A DNA stretch of 49,021 bases from Flavobacteriaceae bacterium (GTDB lineage Bacteria > Bacteroidota > Bacteroidia > Flavobacteriales > Flavobacteriaceae), in the NCBI GenBank assembly GCA_947457105.1, contig CANGUP010000004.1, forward strand, positions 1-49,021. Reading direction: 5' to 3'. The position numbers were made by a program, and so were the translations under genes. Shown piece by piece: positions 1 to 9,485 of this stretch (positions within the stretch are counted from its first letter, which is position 1; each line of letters opens with the position of its first letter). Under the pieces are notes generated by a model. It was not told the DNA's origin and made no database searches. It saw only the letters and a program-made list of their open reading frames with translations.

Positions 1-366
1 AAACACGATATCAAACTTTTTATCTTTATCTAAAATATCACCTGTTTTTAGCGCTTCAAAAAAAGCATCACTCGTTAATTGAAAGTCTACAGGATTAGCT
101 TCGAATTCAACTCCTGGGTCAACACTATATTTAATTTTTGCCTGTATTTTATTGAAATTATGATCAGGATTTCTAACACCTATTTCAAGATAATTTAAAT
201 CTTCTTTATCTAAAAATTGAATTATATGATTGATAATTTCAGTTCTAGAAGGTTTTTTTTCTATTTCTAGACGGCTTTTTTCTTTTGCATCAACCAATAC
301 TGGATCATTTAATAAGCGTTCACCCCAATAATATCGATTCTTAATTTTCTTATATAAGTGTCTCAT
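1..366 (-). CDS. Class I SAM-dependent methyltransferase-like protein, partial (C-terminus beyond the left edge)
   Basis: Not in the ORF track because it lacks a stop in the window. Reverse complement from CAT at 364-366 reads MRHLYKKIKNRYYWGERLLNDP...NYLEIGVRNPDHNFNKI...SVDPGV...KKFDIVF, open to base 1; LEIGVR resembles SAM motif I. Confidence 0.6.
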   Translation of the reverse strand, partial: MRHLYKKIKNRYYWGERLLNDPVLVDAKEKSRLEIEKKPSRTEIINHIIQFLDKEDLNYLEIGVRNPDHNFNKIQAKIKYSVDPGVEFEANPVDFQLTSDAFFEALKTGDILDKDKKFDIVF

Positions 367-385
367 TTTGCTTAATTTTTGAAAT

Positions 386-1525
386 TTAATCCTTCTTAAA
401 AGAAGAATACAATTCTTTAACTTTCATTTTATTAAATTCGAAACTTAATCTTTGTTCTGCTAAAATAGTATTTTTATCATTAGCACTTTTAAGTAATTCA
501 AAATCATTTAAAGCCTTTACAATTAAATTAGTAATAGCTGCAATATCATGAGGATTTTCAATTAAAAATCCGTTTTCATTATTCGAAATAATTTCAGCAG
601 AAACACCGCCAGGATTAGACTGAATTGGAAAAGCTCCCATTACGATGGCTTCCAAAAGCGTATTGGACATTCCATCTGAAATACTGTTTCCTATGGCTAT
701 GATAGATTTTCCCATGAATTCCAAAACTTGTTGGTGACTTAATGCATGTCTATCAAAAACTTCAAAAGGTAATTTTTTATCAGTAACGTAATTGAGTACC
801 TCATTGTGAGCGCCATAAATTACTACTTTATAATTTTCAATTGATGATAAAATACTTTCAAGAGCTTTTACTACTGGCAAAGCCCTCCCAAATAAATGTT
901 GATACCCTTTTACGAGTATAACTTTCCTTTCTGAAATAGGAAGTTTTATATCATTCAATTTTTCTAAATTAAAGCCAGTACCACCCGGAATTACACCCAA
1001 ATGTTTCCCAATAAAACCTAATTTTACTGCTAAATGATAATCTCTATAGCAATCGGTGTGAATAAAATTTACTCTTTTTAAAACGTTTCTTATTTTGGCA
1101 AGATGACTATCATCGTTTTGATAATAGAATAAATCACTTCCCCAACAAGAATAAATCCATTTTATTGACGAATATTTATTCATTGTTTTTAAAATTGGAT
1201 AGCTACAACTTTGCATCTCAAAACTATGAATTACATCGGGTTGAATCTCTAAAATAATTTTTTCAAGAGCTTGATTAGCTGTAACCTCAACCCACGAATT
1301 CCAATTATCATATACATTGGGGAATTTTTTTCTTAAAAAATGTTCTCCTTTTAAATAGGGTAATTTTCTATTTTTCCAATTGGTAAATTGTTGTACCGAA
1401 TCTATAGTTTGCAGTTTACCCTTTTCTAAAACATCAAACCAAAACAATTCGTGTTCAGAATCTTTAAGATTCTCAACCCAACGAATTAAGTGAACTGAAG
1501 GCATTGATATGAATAGGATTTTCAT
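386..1525 (-). CDS. Glycosyltransferase family 4-like
   Basis: MKILFISMPSVHLIRWVENL; C-terminal SDGMSNTLLEAIVMGAFPIQSNPGGVSAEII...NGFLIENP typical of GT-B/GT4. Confidence 0.8.
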   Translation of the reverse strand: MKILFISMPSVHLIRWVENLKDSEHELFWFDVLEKGKLQTIDSVQQFTNWKNRKLPYLKGEHFLRKKFPNVYDNWNSWVEVTANQALEKIILEIQPDVIHSFEMQSCSYPILKTMNKYSSIKWIYSCWGSDLFYYQNDDSHLAKIRNVLKRVNFIHTDCYRDYHLAVKLGFIGKHLGVIPGGTGFNLEKLNDIKLPISERKVILVKGYQHLFGRALPVVKALESILSSIENYKVVIYGAHNEVLNYVTDKKLPFEVFDRHALSHQQVLEFMGKSIIAIGNSISDGMSNTLLEAIVMGAFPIQSNPGGVSAEIISNNENGFLIENPHDIAAITNLIVKALNDFELLKSANDKNTILAEQRLSFEFNKMKVKELYSSFKKD

Positions 1526-1605
1526 TTGTACTTTTATAAAAGCGATTTTCTATCTGAAGTTAAAAAAAATAAAATAAATGTTTTCTAAAAAATAATAACT
1601 CTTAA

Positions 1606-2607
1606 TCAAAGTCTGTTTATTTTAAACCAAAAACTTTTTTTAATAATCAGAAAAATATCAACAAAACTAAACGTTGAAAGAATTATTAAAAAAACCTTTA
1701 TATTAAAACCATTTATTTCAAAATAATTTTTAACAAAATTGACTTTAGCTTTTTGCAACCATCTATTGAATTTGTGTTGTTTATAAACTTTAAGTTGGTT
1801 GTTATTCTCCTTTATTTTTTTAAATAATTTTGCAACATTAAAAAACTCATCAATTGATTCGGTCTTTTTATTTTTGAAAGCTTTTTTATAAATTTCTAAT
1901 TCTATTATTTCATTACTTAACAATTCTTGAAACATTCTTAATTGAGCAATGTACATTGCTTCAATTTGAATATTGCTTTTATAGTTTGAAACTTGATTAT
2001 TATGCACTCTATAATTTAGAAGAACATCATCAATATTCGTTACTTTTCCCAAAAAAACTATTTTGGTCCACAAATCATAATCTTCTGCTGGTTCAAAATC
2101 TTTATTGTATTTTACTCTATTAAAAATATCTTTCCTAATCATTACCGTAGGATGAAAAAAAGCATTGGAAAAACATAACTTCACTTTTATATCTTCATGT
2201 TTTACTGGATGTCTTTTAACTTCATTTGTACCTATCACTTGAATTGCTGTGCCGCATAAAATTAAATCTTTATCTACTTCAAATGCCTCAAGCTGCTTTT
2301 CAAATCGTGTTGGCAAACTAATATCATCACCATCCATTCTGGCAATATATTTACCATTTGCAATACCTATACCATAATTTAAACTTTCTGTATAACCTGT
2401 ATTTCTTTCTTTTGTTATAACTTTTATCCTATTATCGTTGTATGAATTTATAATGTTTATTGTACTGTCTGTTGAACAATCATCAATAATTAAAAACTCA
2501 AAATCGGTAAATGTTTGTCCTAGTATACTTTCAATAGCCTCAGCAACATATAATTCGCAATTATATGTTGGCATTATGACTGTAATTTTAGGATTATTCA
2601 ATTTCAA
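1606..2607 (-). CDS. Glycosyltransferase family 2
   Basis: ITVIMPTYNCELYVAEAIESILGQTFTDFEFLIIDDCSTDST...GKYIARMDGDDIS (GT-A with DxD-like motif). Confidence 0.9.
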   Translation of the reverse strand: MKLNNPKITVIMPTYNCELYVAEAIESILGQTFTDFEFLIIDDCSTDSTINIINSYNDNRIKVITKERNTGYTESLNYGIGIANGKYIARMDGDDISLPTRFEKQLEAFEVDKDLILCGTAIQVIGTNEVKRHPVKHEDIKVKLCFSNAFFHPTVMIRKDIFNRVKYNKDFEPAEDYDLWTKIVFLGKVTNIDDVLLNYRVHNNQVSNYKSNIQIEAMYIAQLRMFQELLSNEIIELEIYKKAFKNKKTESIDEFFNVAKLFKKIKENNNQLKVYKQHKFNRWLQKAKVNFVKNYFEINGFNIKVFLIILSTFSFVDIFLIIKKSFWFKINRL

Positions 2608-3406
2608 ATGTGAAGTTTTTATTTATTCCAATTGTCAATTCTCCAGAATTAAACAATAAAAAATTATTTTCAACTAAAATATTTTCTATTGAATTTCTAA
2701 TATTAAATTCGTCATGAATTTCTAAAGCAACAATCTGTGTAATTTTGAGATATGATAAATCGTTCTCCATATTAAAGATAAATCTTTCTGCTCCTTCAAT
2801 ATCAATTTTTAATAATGAGATGTATTTTAGCCCATTATCTTTGATTATCTCTGATACAGATATTCCTATTACAGCTCCAGTAACATCACTTTTAGTTGTT
2901 ATAGACCAATCTTTTTTATCTCTAAAATTACGTTCAACTGAATAGCGCATATTTTCCTTTTCACTTAATGCTCTCTCATACAATTTTACATTACTATTTT
3001 GAATATTTCTCTCACACATTTTAAAATTATCGAAGGATGGCTCAATTGAAAAAATTTTATAATCTAAAAGAGAATTAGCAAAAAAAAGTGTTGTTAAACC
3101 AATATTTGCACCCGCATCGATAACAATTTTTTGGTTTGAAAACTCCGTATTTAATCTAAACAAATCAAGAATTATTTGATATTCTTTAAAATTGAAAATT
3201 TGTTTAAATACATCGTAATCACTATAATTATAATCTCTTAAAAAAAGTTGATTTCCATCTGTTAGTTTAACTTTATACACATCACCATCCTTGATATAGT
3301 TTGCAATTAAGTTATTTTGATTTAAATTAAGTTCAAAAGCCTCTGTTCTGCTGTATTTTTTTGGAAAAAGAATTCTAAAAATTTTTCGAAGTTTTTTCAA
3401 TTTCAT
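2594..3406 (-). CDS. FkbM family methyltransferase
   Basis: IVIDAGANIGLTTLFFANS...IEPSFDNFKMCERNI...SLLKIDIEGAERFIF. Confidence 0.85.
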   Translation of the reverse strand: MKLKKLRKIFRILFPKKYSRTEAFELNLNQNNLIANYIKDGDVYKVKLTDGNQLFLRDYNYSDYDVFKQIFNFKEYQIILDLFRLNTEFSNQKIVIDAGANIGLTTLFFANSLLDYKIFSIEPSFDNFKMCERNIQNSNVKLYERALSEKENMRYSVERNFRDKKDWSITTKSDVTGAVIGISVSEIIKDNGLKYISLLKIDIEGAERFIFNMENDLSYLKITQIVALEIHDEFNIRNSIENILVENNFLLFNSGELTIGINKNFTFEIE

Positions 3407-3459
3407 ATATGCAAAATTTATTTTTTAACAGTCATATACCTATTTGCCTACAGGCAAGT

Positions 3460-3569
3460 GGTATCGCCTTTTTATTTGTTGGGGTTTATCTCACAATTGC
3501 ATTATTTTTCATCGGAGTTCGATAATTTTATAATTACTTGCGCAAAAAAGTTGCTAATGGCGATTTCAT
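3460..3569. repeat. Intergenic element copy 1 (GGTATCGCC ... CTTGCGCAA ... GGCGATTTCAT)
   Basis: Shares both ends and order of internal motifs with 21684-21743; ends contain complementary ATCGCC/GGCGAT. Confidence 0.6.
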
Positions 3570-3579
3570 AAGAAAGAAT

Positions 3580-4107
3580 TTATAGTCTATTTTTTATTAA
3601 TTTGGCAGGAATACCTCCCACAATAGTGTAGGGTTCAACAGTTTTATTTACAACAGCACCAGCTGCAACAATAGCTCCTTTTCCAATAGTTACTCCATCT
3701 AAAATTCTGCACCCTGAACCAATCCAAACATCATCTTCAATTATTATACCTTTCATTGTTAAACCTTGCACATTGATAGGCTTATTTATATCTGTATAAA
3801 TATGATTTGCAGGGATAATTAGTGTGTGACCAGCAATTAAAACATTATTTCCGATAGTTAGATTTCCATGCCCATATAAAATTGTATATGGATTAATTGA
3901 ACATTTGTTACCTATTATAATATTACCACCATAGGTCATCAAAATGACACCATGTAATAACTCTGACTTTGCACCAATCGTTATGGTCCCTCCATATTCT
4001 GTATTTAAAACAACATTAGGATAAATTTTAACTGAAGGATTTATAAATAACGTTTTTATACTTCTTTGCGTTATTTTTTTTATCCATTTTTTTAACTTTC
4101 TAACCAT
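3580..4107 (-). CDS. Left-handed beta-helix (hexapeptide) acyltransferase
   Basis: Hexapeptide repeats; [51 protein letters not shown]. Confidence 0.85.
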   Translation of the reverse strand: MVRKLKKWIKKITQRSIKTLFINPSVKIYPNVVLNTEYGGTITIGAKSELLHGVILMTYGGNIIIGNKCSINPYTILYGHGNLTIGNNVLIAGHTLIIPANHIYTDINKPINVQGLTMKGIIIEDDVWIGSGCRILDGVTIGKGAIVAAGAVVNKTVEPYTIVGGIPAKLIKNRL

Positions 4108-5315
4108 TTACAATCAATTTTGATATCGCCAATATTTCCAGAATATATTTTATAATCATTATCAAGATCTTCAATTTGAAAGAAACAAATATCATTCAAA
4201 TAATCATAAACTACTTCACCGAATGAAGCAACATCTATACTATACGATCCTTTTAATAATAATCCAGAAGGTATTTCACAAATTAAACTACTAGTTGATT
4301 TTTCAATTTTATGAACCGTTGTAAAAATTTTTGTCTTACTGTAATTTAAAAGCGCAATTCCTGCATTACAATTTTCAATTGGGTTGTTAAATTTAATTTC
4401 AATTTTTATGGGTTGTTTGTGATCAATAAATACTTTTTCATCAAGTATTTCAACCGAAACAATTCCATTCATTTTATTTGATTCTTTATTAATGAAATAT
4501 TTAGAGTTTGTATTTATTGAAGAATGATTAAGATAAAAATCAACTAAATCATTAACTTTTCCTGAATATTTTAATAAACCATTTTCTAACAAAATACCAG
4601 AATTACACAAACTTTTTATAGCTGCCATATTATGACTCACAAACAAAACGGTTCGTCCTTCACCTTTAGAAATGTCGCCCATTTTACCAAGGCACCTCTT
4701 CTGAAACTCGGCATCTCCAACCGCTAAAACCTCATCAACAATTAGGATTTCACTTTCTAAATGCGCAGCTACAGCAAAAGCCAATCGAACATACATTCCA
4801 GAAGAATAACGTTTTACTGGTGTGTCTACATACCTGTCGACTCCAGAAAAATCGATAATTTCATCTAATTTTCTAGTAATTTCTTTTTTGCGCATGCCAA
4901 GAATTGCTCCGTTAAGGTAGATGTTTTCTCTTCCTGATAGTTCGGGATGAAAACCTGTACCAACTTCTAGCAAACTGGAAATTCTTCCTTTTACTTTAAT
5001 TTGTCCTGTAGTAGGACTTGTGACTCTTGAAAGAAGTTTTAGTAAAGTACTTTTTCCAGCGCCATTTTTTCCGATGATTCCAATAGCTTCGCCCTGATTA
5101 ACCTCAAAGTTGATGTCTTTTAATGACCAAACAATATCGCTTGTTCCTTTTACACTTCGATCATTAGTTTCACCAATTTTAAGAAACGGATCTTCTTTAC
5201 CTAAAATTTTTGTTTGCCAAAAACGATCAATATCTTTAGACAATGTACCTGAACCTATCTGACCGATTTGGTAGGCTTTAGATAAATTATCAACTTTTAT
5301 TATTGTATCTGCCAT
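4092..5315 (-). CDS. Polysaccharide ABC transporter ATP-binding protein, Wzt-like, with C-terminal substrate-binding-type domain (copy 1)
   Basis: Walker [10 protein letters not shown], signature [12 protein letters not shown], Walker [14 protein letters not shown]; extended C-terminal beta domain. TAATG overlap with the upstream permease. Confidence 0.92.
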   Translation of the reverse strand: MADTIIKVDNLSKAYQIGQIGSGTLSKDIDRFWQTKILGKEDPFLKIGETNDRSVKGTSDIVWSLKDINFEVNQGEAIGIIGKNGAGKSTLLKLLSRVTSPTTGQIKVKGRISSLLEVGTGFHPELSGRENIYLNGAILGMRKKEITRKLDEIIDFSGVDRYVDTPVKRYSSGMYVRLAFAVAAHLESEILIVDEVLAVGDAEFQKRCLGKMGDISKGEGRTVLFVSHNMAAIKSLCNSGILLENGLLKYSGKVNDLVDFYLNHSSINTNSKYFINKESNKMNGIVSVEILDEKVFIDHKQPIKIEIKFNNPIENCNAGIALLNYSKTKIFTTVHKIEKSTSSLICEIPSGLLLKGSYSIDVASFGEVVYDYLNDICFFQIEDLDNDYKIYSGNIGDIKIDCKWLES

Positions 5316-6184
5316 TATATTGTATCAACGAAATTTTTCTCGGTTTTGTTAAAAATGATAATTCCTAAGAATAAAATTATTAGTGTAACTACAATAGAAT
5401 ACCCTATACTCCCTAAAGTAAACTCACCTTTTCCTAAAAAAGCATATCGAAAAGCTTCTATTATTCCAGTCATTGGGTTTAGCTCAACTATAGTACTGTA
5501 ACCTTTTTCTTTAGCGTAACTTAATGGATAAATTACAGTTGTTGCATACATTAACAACTGAACACCAAAAGTCACTAAAAATGTTAAATCCCTATATTTT
5601 GTTGTCATTGCGGTAATTATTAATCCCAATCCTAAACCCAGAAGAGCCATTAAAATCACTAATAGAGGGAAGAGAAAAATTCCAGAAGTTACTTCAAAGC
5701 TTGTTCCTTGAATTGGAAAAAAGTAAAAATAAACCATCATACAAATCATAAGTAATAACTGCACTCCAAAACGCACCAAATTACTTACAACAATACTTAT
5801 TGGCATTATCAATCTTGGAAAATATACTTTTCCAAAAATATTGGCATTATCCCTAAATACAGTACTGGTTTTGGTTAAACAATCAGAAAAATAATTCCAT
5901 GAGGTGATTCCAGTTAAGTAAAATAGAAATTTTGGCAAACCATCTGTACTAATTCCTGCTAAGTTCCCAAAAACGAAGGAAAATACAATTGTTGTAAATA
6001 TAGGTTGAATAAAAAACCATAATGGCCCAAGAATAGTTTGTTTATAGAAGCTTACAAAATCTCTTCTTACAAACATGGCTAGTAAGTCTCTGTACCTCCA
6101 CAAATCACTGAAATTCAAATCGAAGAGAGAGGAATGTCCTTTTATTATTAAATCCCAATTTTGTGATTCCTGATTATCTTTCAT
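5315..6184 (-). CDS. Polysaccharide ABC transporter permease, Wzm-like (copy 1)
   Basis: DLLAMFVRRDFVSFYKQTILGPLWFFIQP...FGKVYFPRLIMPIS...ELNPMTGIIEAFRYAFLG typical of ABC-2 Wzm/RfbA permeases. Confidence 0.92.
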   Translation of the reverse strand: MKDNQESQNWDLIIKGHSSLFDLNFSDLWRYRDLLAMFVRRDFVSFYKQTILGPLWFFIQPIFTTIVFSFVFGNLAGISTDGLPKFLFYLTGITSWNYFSDCLTKTSTVFRDNANIFGKVYFPRLIMPISIVVSNLVRFGVQLLLMICMMVYFYFFPIQGTSFEVTSGIFLFPLLVILMALLGLGLGLIITAMTTKYRDLTFLVTFGVQLLMYATTVIYPLSYAKEKGYSTIVELNPMTGIIEAFRYAFLGKGEFTLGSIGYSIVVTLIILFLGIIIFNKTEKNFVDTI

Positions 6185-6241
6185 TTATTTCTTTGGAAAA
6201 TTTATATCGAAATTAACTTATTTATCCTCAATTTTAAAAAA

Positions 6242-6249
6242 CAAATATA
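6242..6249 (-). promoter_or_regulatory. Candidate Bacteroidetes -7 element (TATATTTG) upstream of wzm-like copy 1
   Basis: CAAATATA on plus, about 58 nt upstream of the permease start; nearest TTG is about 24 nt further upstream. Confidence 0.35.
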
Positions 6250-6297
6250 GTAATTTAACATAATTATATTGAGCAATTCTGTTGTTTTAATTAATAT

Positions 6298-7065
6298 TTG
6301 TTACTTTGTAAAAAAATAGCTAATACTTTGTTTTTCTTTAAAAAAAATAGCCCATTCCTAAAAGACATAATCCCTAATGATTATACGGATATTCATTCGC
6401 ATTTATTGCCTGCAATAGATGATGGATCAAAAGATATTGAAGATACTTTGACATTGATAAACGAATTAAAAAAGTTAGGATTCTGTAATTTTATTACAAC
6501 ACCTCATGTAATGGAACATGTTTGGGAAAATTCCAAAACTAAAATTGAAAAAACTCTTGTAACAACATTAAGTCACCTAAAAGACAATATTATTGACAAT
6601 CCGTTTAAAGCTGCTGCAGAATATATGCTTGACGATAAGTTTAGAAAGTTATTTCAAGAAGAAACATTATTGACACTTAAAGAAAATTTTGTCTTAGTAG
6701 AAATGTCATACATTAACGCTCCATTACAATTGTATAACATTATATTTGATTTGCAAGTAGCTGGATACAAACCAGTTTTAGCGCATCCTGAACGATACAA
6801 TTTTTACCACAACAACCTCCAAGAATATAAAAAATTAAAACATGCAGGTTGTATGTTTCAAATCAATTTATTGTCAACCGTTGGCTATTATGGTCCGATG
6901 GTAGCAAAAACTGCAGATTATTTATTAAAAGAAAATTTAATAGACTTTGTAGGTTCTGATGTACATCACATGAAACATGTAGATTCATTTCATAAAAAAA
7001 TTGTTTTGAAAAACCTTGAACCTTTAAAGGAAGCTTTTCAAAACAATGTTTTATTTAAACCTTGA
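6298..7065 (+). CDS. CpsB/CapC (YwqE-like) PHP-type tyrosine-protein phosphatase; start codon uncertain
   Basis: DIHSHLLPAIDDGSKD...FITTPHVM...VLAHPERY...DFVGSDVHH. Track start is TTG at 6298; an in-frame TTG at 6328 giving (M)FFFKKNSPFLKD is another candidate. Confidence 0.88.
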   Translation: MLLCKKIANTLFFFKKNSPFLKDIIPNDYTDIHSHLLPAIDDGSKDIEDTLTLINELKKLGFCNFITTPHVMEHVWENSKTKIEKTLVTTLSHLKDNIIDNPFKAAAEYMLDDKFRKLFQEETLLTLKENFVLVEMSYINAPLQLYNIIFDLQVAGYKPVLAHPERYNFYHNNLQEYKKLKHAGCMFQINLLSTVGYYGPMVAKTADYLLKENLIDFVGSDVHHMKHVDSFHKKIVLKNLEPLKEAFQNNVLFKP

Positions 7066-7071
7066 TAAAAT

Positions 7072-9480
7072 TTATTTATTTTTAGCGAATAATGCTTTTA
7101 TTTTTTGAATAAACGTTAATTCTTTTTCTTCAACCCCATAGCCATAACCATAGCCATAACCATAGCCGTAACCATAACCATAACCATAACCATAACCGTA
7201 ACCGTAACCGTAAGTTTTCTTAACTTCAGTATCATTTAAAACAATTGACATGTTAGGCAACTTATTCTCTTTATATAATGTTTCAGCAAATTTAAGCATT
7301 CGCTTATCAAGATAATTGGCACGCATTACATAAATAAAAGCATCAGCATTTTTAGCAATCAATAAAGTATCTGTTACCACACTCACTGGAGCTGTATCGA
7401 CAACTATATAATCATATTGCTTTTTAAGTTCATCAAATAAAGTGGTAAGCTTATCATTCATCAATAACTCTACAGGATTTGGCGGAATAACACCAGATGG
7501 CAAGGCATTAAAATTATCAAAATCTTTTACTTTAACAATGTATTCCTTGATGTCTTCGTTTGGTTTTTTCAAGTAGTTTGTAATACCTTTAGCTGGTAGA
7601 ACAATATATTGATCCAGTTTAGGATTTCTAATATCTAAACCAATTATTAATACTTTTTTCCCTGACAAAGCAATAGTAGTCGCTAAATTAATGGCACAAA
7701 ATGTTTTTCCTTCTTTAGGCAAAGATGATGTTACAAATATAGTTTTACAAGCATTTTCAGGAACATGTGCAAGCATAAACTCTAAATTGGTTCTAATGAT
7801 TCTAATCGCTTCTGCAGAACTAGACCTACTATTAGATTGAATAATTACTTCATTAGTCTCAGATTTTGGCAAATCACCCAAGAAAGGAATAGAAACTTTA
7901 CCTTCAATATCTTGTCGGTACTTAATTTTAGTATCAAAGAAATTAATTAAAAATAATACTCCAAACGGAAGTAATAATCCTAAAATAATCGCGCCAAGAT
8001 AAAACATCGATTTCTTAAGTGAAATTGGTCCTGTTAGATAAGCATTGTCAATAACTTTAGCTTTGGCAGAAGTAACCGCTAATGATATTTCTGTTTCTTC
8101 TCGTTTTTGTAAAAGGTATAAATACAAAGATTGCTTTATATTTTGCTGCCTAGCGATTTCATTATAATTTCGTTCATTGGTAGGAACCTGATACACTTTT
8201 CCATTATAAAGGGAACGTTGTTTTAATAAATCTCTTTTTTGTATAGCTAAATCATTCTTTTTACTTAATAAACTTTGAATGATATTTTCTCTTAACTCCG
8301 AAATCCTCAAATCAATATTTTTAACTTTTGGATTGGATTCAGTGGCACTTTTGGATAACCTTCTTTTATCTAAAACAAGATCATTGTATTCTGTAATATA
8401 ATTAGAAGAAGTTTCTGTAGCTGATACTACATTTGTAGGGAATAATTCGTCTTTGTTTGTTTTTCTAATTTCATCTAATAGAAAATCTCTTACTTTTAAA
8501 TCTGTTTCAATAGCCAGAATCGATTTATTGTAATCAACTGCACCTCCAATACTCAATCCAGCATCTGACTCTAAACTAACTAATCCTTTGTCTTTTTTAA
8601 ACTGTTCGGCTTGCCCTTCCACACCACCTAATTCTTTGGTAATGATGTCTAATCGGTTGTTGATAAATTCTTTGGTAAACTCTGCAACTTGATTTCTATC
8701 CCTTACAGCATCTTCATTATATTGTTCTACCAATGCATTTAAAAAATCAACACTTCTTTTAGGTATTTGATCTGTTATACCTAAATTAATAACATTGGTT
8801 TTCTCAACTGAAAATACCGTCAACCTACCTCTAAAACCATTAGCTCTTTCTTCTAAGGTTGATTTCACAACAGTGATATCAACAATATTCTCAGGCATTG
8901 GATACGAATTTAACTTAACAATAAAACTCCCTAATTTAGAAGGCACTTTTTGACCAAAACTATAGCGCTTCGAATTCTTCTTTTCAACATTCAGTACTTC
9001 AAATTGTTCATTTGAAATAACTCTAATTATGAAGCTTAACGAATTCTCATTATAATCCTCTTTTTTGTCAGTGAAAATAACTTTTATTGGTGAATCATTA
9101 TAAAGTTCATTAAAAACAACTGTTCCTTCACTGAAATAAGAGATATCTAAATCCATTTTTTTAACAACATCCTGAGATAATTGTCTAGATTTTAAAATAA
9201 AAATCTCATTGTCAACATTATTCTTTCCTGAGAAAATATTCAAATCACTAAAAGCGGAGAACTCACTAGTACCCCCTTTTTTTTCGTCTTTTATCAAAAT
9301 GGAAGAAGCAGCTCCATATTCCACAACATAATATCTTAAATAAACAAAAGTGATAGTTAGAAGTACTAAAACACACATTACAAACCACTTCCAATGCTGA
9401 AGATAATTAAAGATTTGTTCCTTTAAAGTAACTTCATTTTGTGCTTCTGAATTCGATTTTTGAGACAATAAATTTAGCAT
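7072..9480 (-). CDS. Wzc-like polysaccharide co-polymerase / BY-type tyrosine kinase
   Basis: N-terminal Wzz-like domain; Walker A-type FVTSSLPKEGKTFCAINLA; DYIVVDTAPVSVVTDTLL; Tyr-rich C-terminal tail. Confidence 0.93.
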   Translation of the reverse strand: MLNLLSQKSNSEAQNEVTLKEQIFNYLQHWKWFVMCVLVLLTITFVYLRYYVVEYGAASSILIKDEKKGGTSEFSAFSDLNIFSGKNNVDNEIFILKSRQLSQDVVKKMDLDISYFSEGTVVFNELYNDSPIKVIFTDKKEDYNENSLSFIIRVISNEQFEVLNVEKKNSKRYSFGQKVPSKLGSFIVKLNSYPMPENIVDITVVKSTLEERANGFRGRLTVFSVEKTNVINLGITDQIPKRSVDFLNALVEQYNEDAVRDRNQVAEFTKEFINNRLDIITKELGGVEGQAEQFKKDKGLVSLESDAGLSIGGAVDYNKSILAIETDLKVRDFLLDEIRKTNKDELFPTNVVSATETSSNYITEYNDLVLDKRRLSKSATESNPKVKNIDLRISELRENIIQSLLSKKNDLAIQKRDLLKQRSLYNGKVYQVPTNERNYNEIARQQNIKQSLYLYLLQKREETEISLAVTSAKAKVIDNAYLTGPISLKKSMFYLGAIILGLLLPFGVLFLINFFDTKIKYRQDIEGKVSIPFLGDLPKSETNEVIIQSNSRSSSAEAIRIIRTNLEFMLAHVPENACKTIFVTSSLPKEGKTFCAINLATTIALSGKKVLIIGLDIRNPKLDQYIVLPAKGITNYLKKPNEDIKEYIVKVKDFDNFNALPSGVIPPNPVELLMNDKLTTLFDELKKQYDYIVVDTAPVSVVTDTLLIAKNADAFIYVMRANYLDKRMLKFAETLYKENKLPNMSIVLNDTEVKKTYGYGYGYGYGYGYGYGYGYGYGYGYGVEEKELTFIQKIKALFAKNK
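7135..7212 (-). repeat. In-frame hexanucleotide repeat encoding (Tyr-Gly)13 in the Wzc-like kinase tail
   Basis: Plus strand reads ccc ata gcc ata acc ata ... acc gta acc gta: 26 codons alternating Gly and Tyr, 13 pairs counted. Confidence 0.95.
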
Positions 9481-9485
9481 AATTA

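Noticed and set aside
1545-1560. Possible third copy of the intergenic element (AAAGCGATTTTC near 1550)
   Set aside because: Only a short AGCGATTT match; the other end and internal motifs are missing.
2438-2659. Plus-strand small ORFs (2438-2659, 2745-2945, 11399-11587, 14354-14572, 14831-15013, 15156-15473, 17268-17555, 19994-20185, 22768-22980, 23486-23674, 23791-23997, 25433-25627, 25497-25736, 26537-26725, 28791-28985, 34537-34737, 39369-39623, 39989-40204)
   Set aside because: They lie antisense to strongly supported minus-strand CDSs, show no recognisable domains and have the composition of shadow frames.
6290-6308. Plus-strand promoter -7 box for the phosphatase (TTACTTTG)
   Set aside because: One mismatch to TAnnTTTG, overlaps the candidate start codons and has no convincing -33 element.
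7135-7212. Possible CRISPR-like or telomere-like short repeat
   Set aside because: It is an in-frame coding hexamer repeat giving (Tyr-Gly)13 in the kinase tail; no spacers are present.
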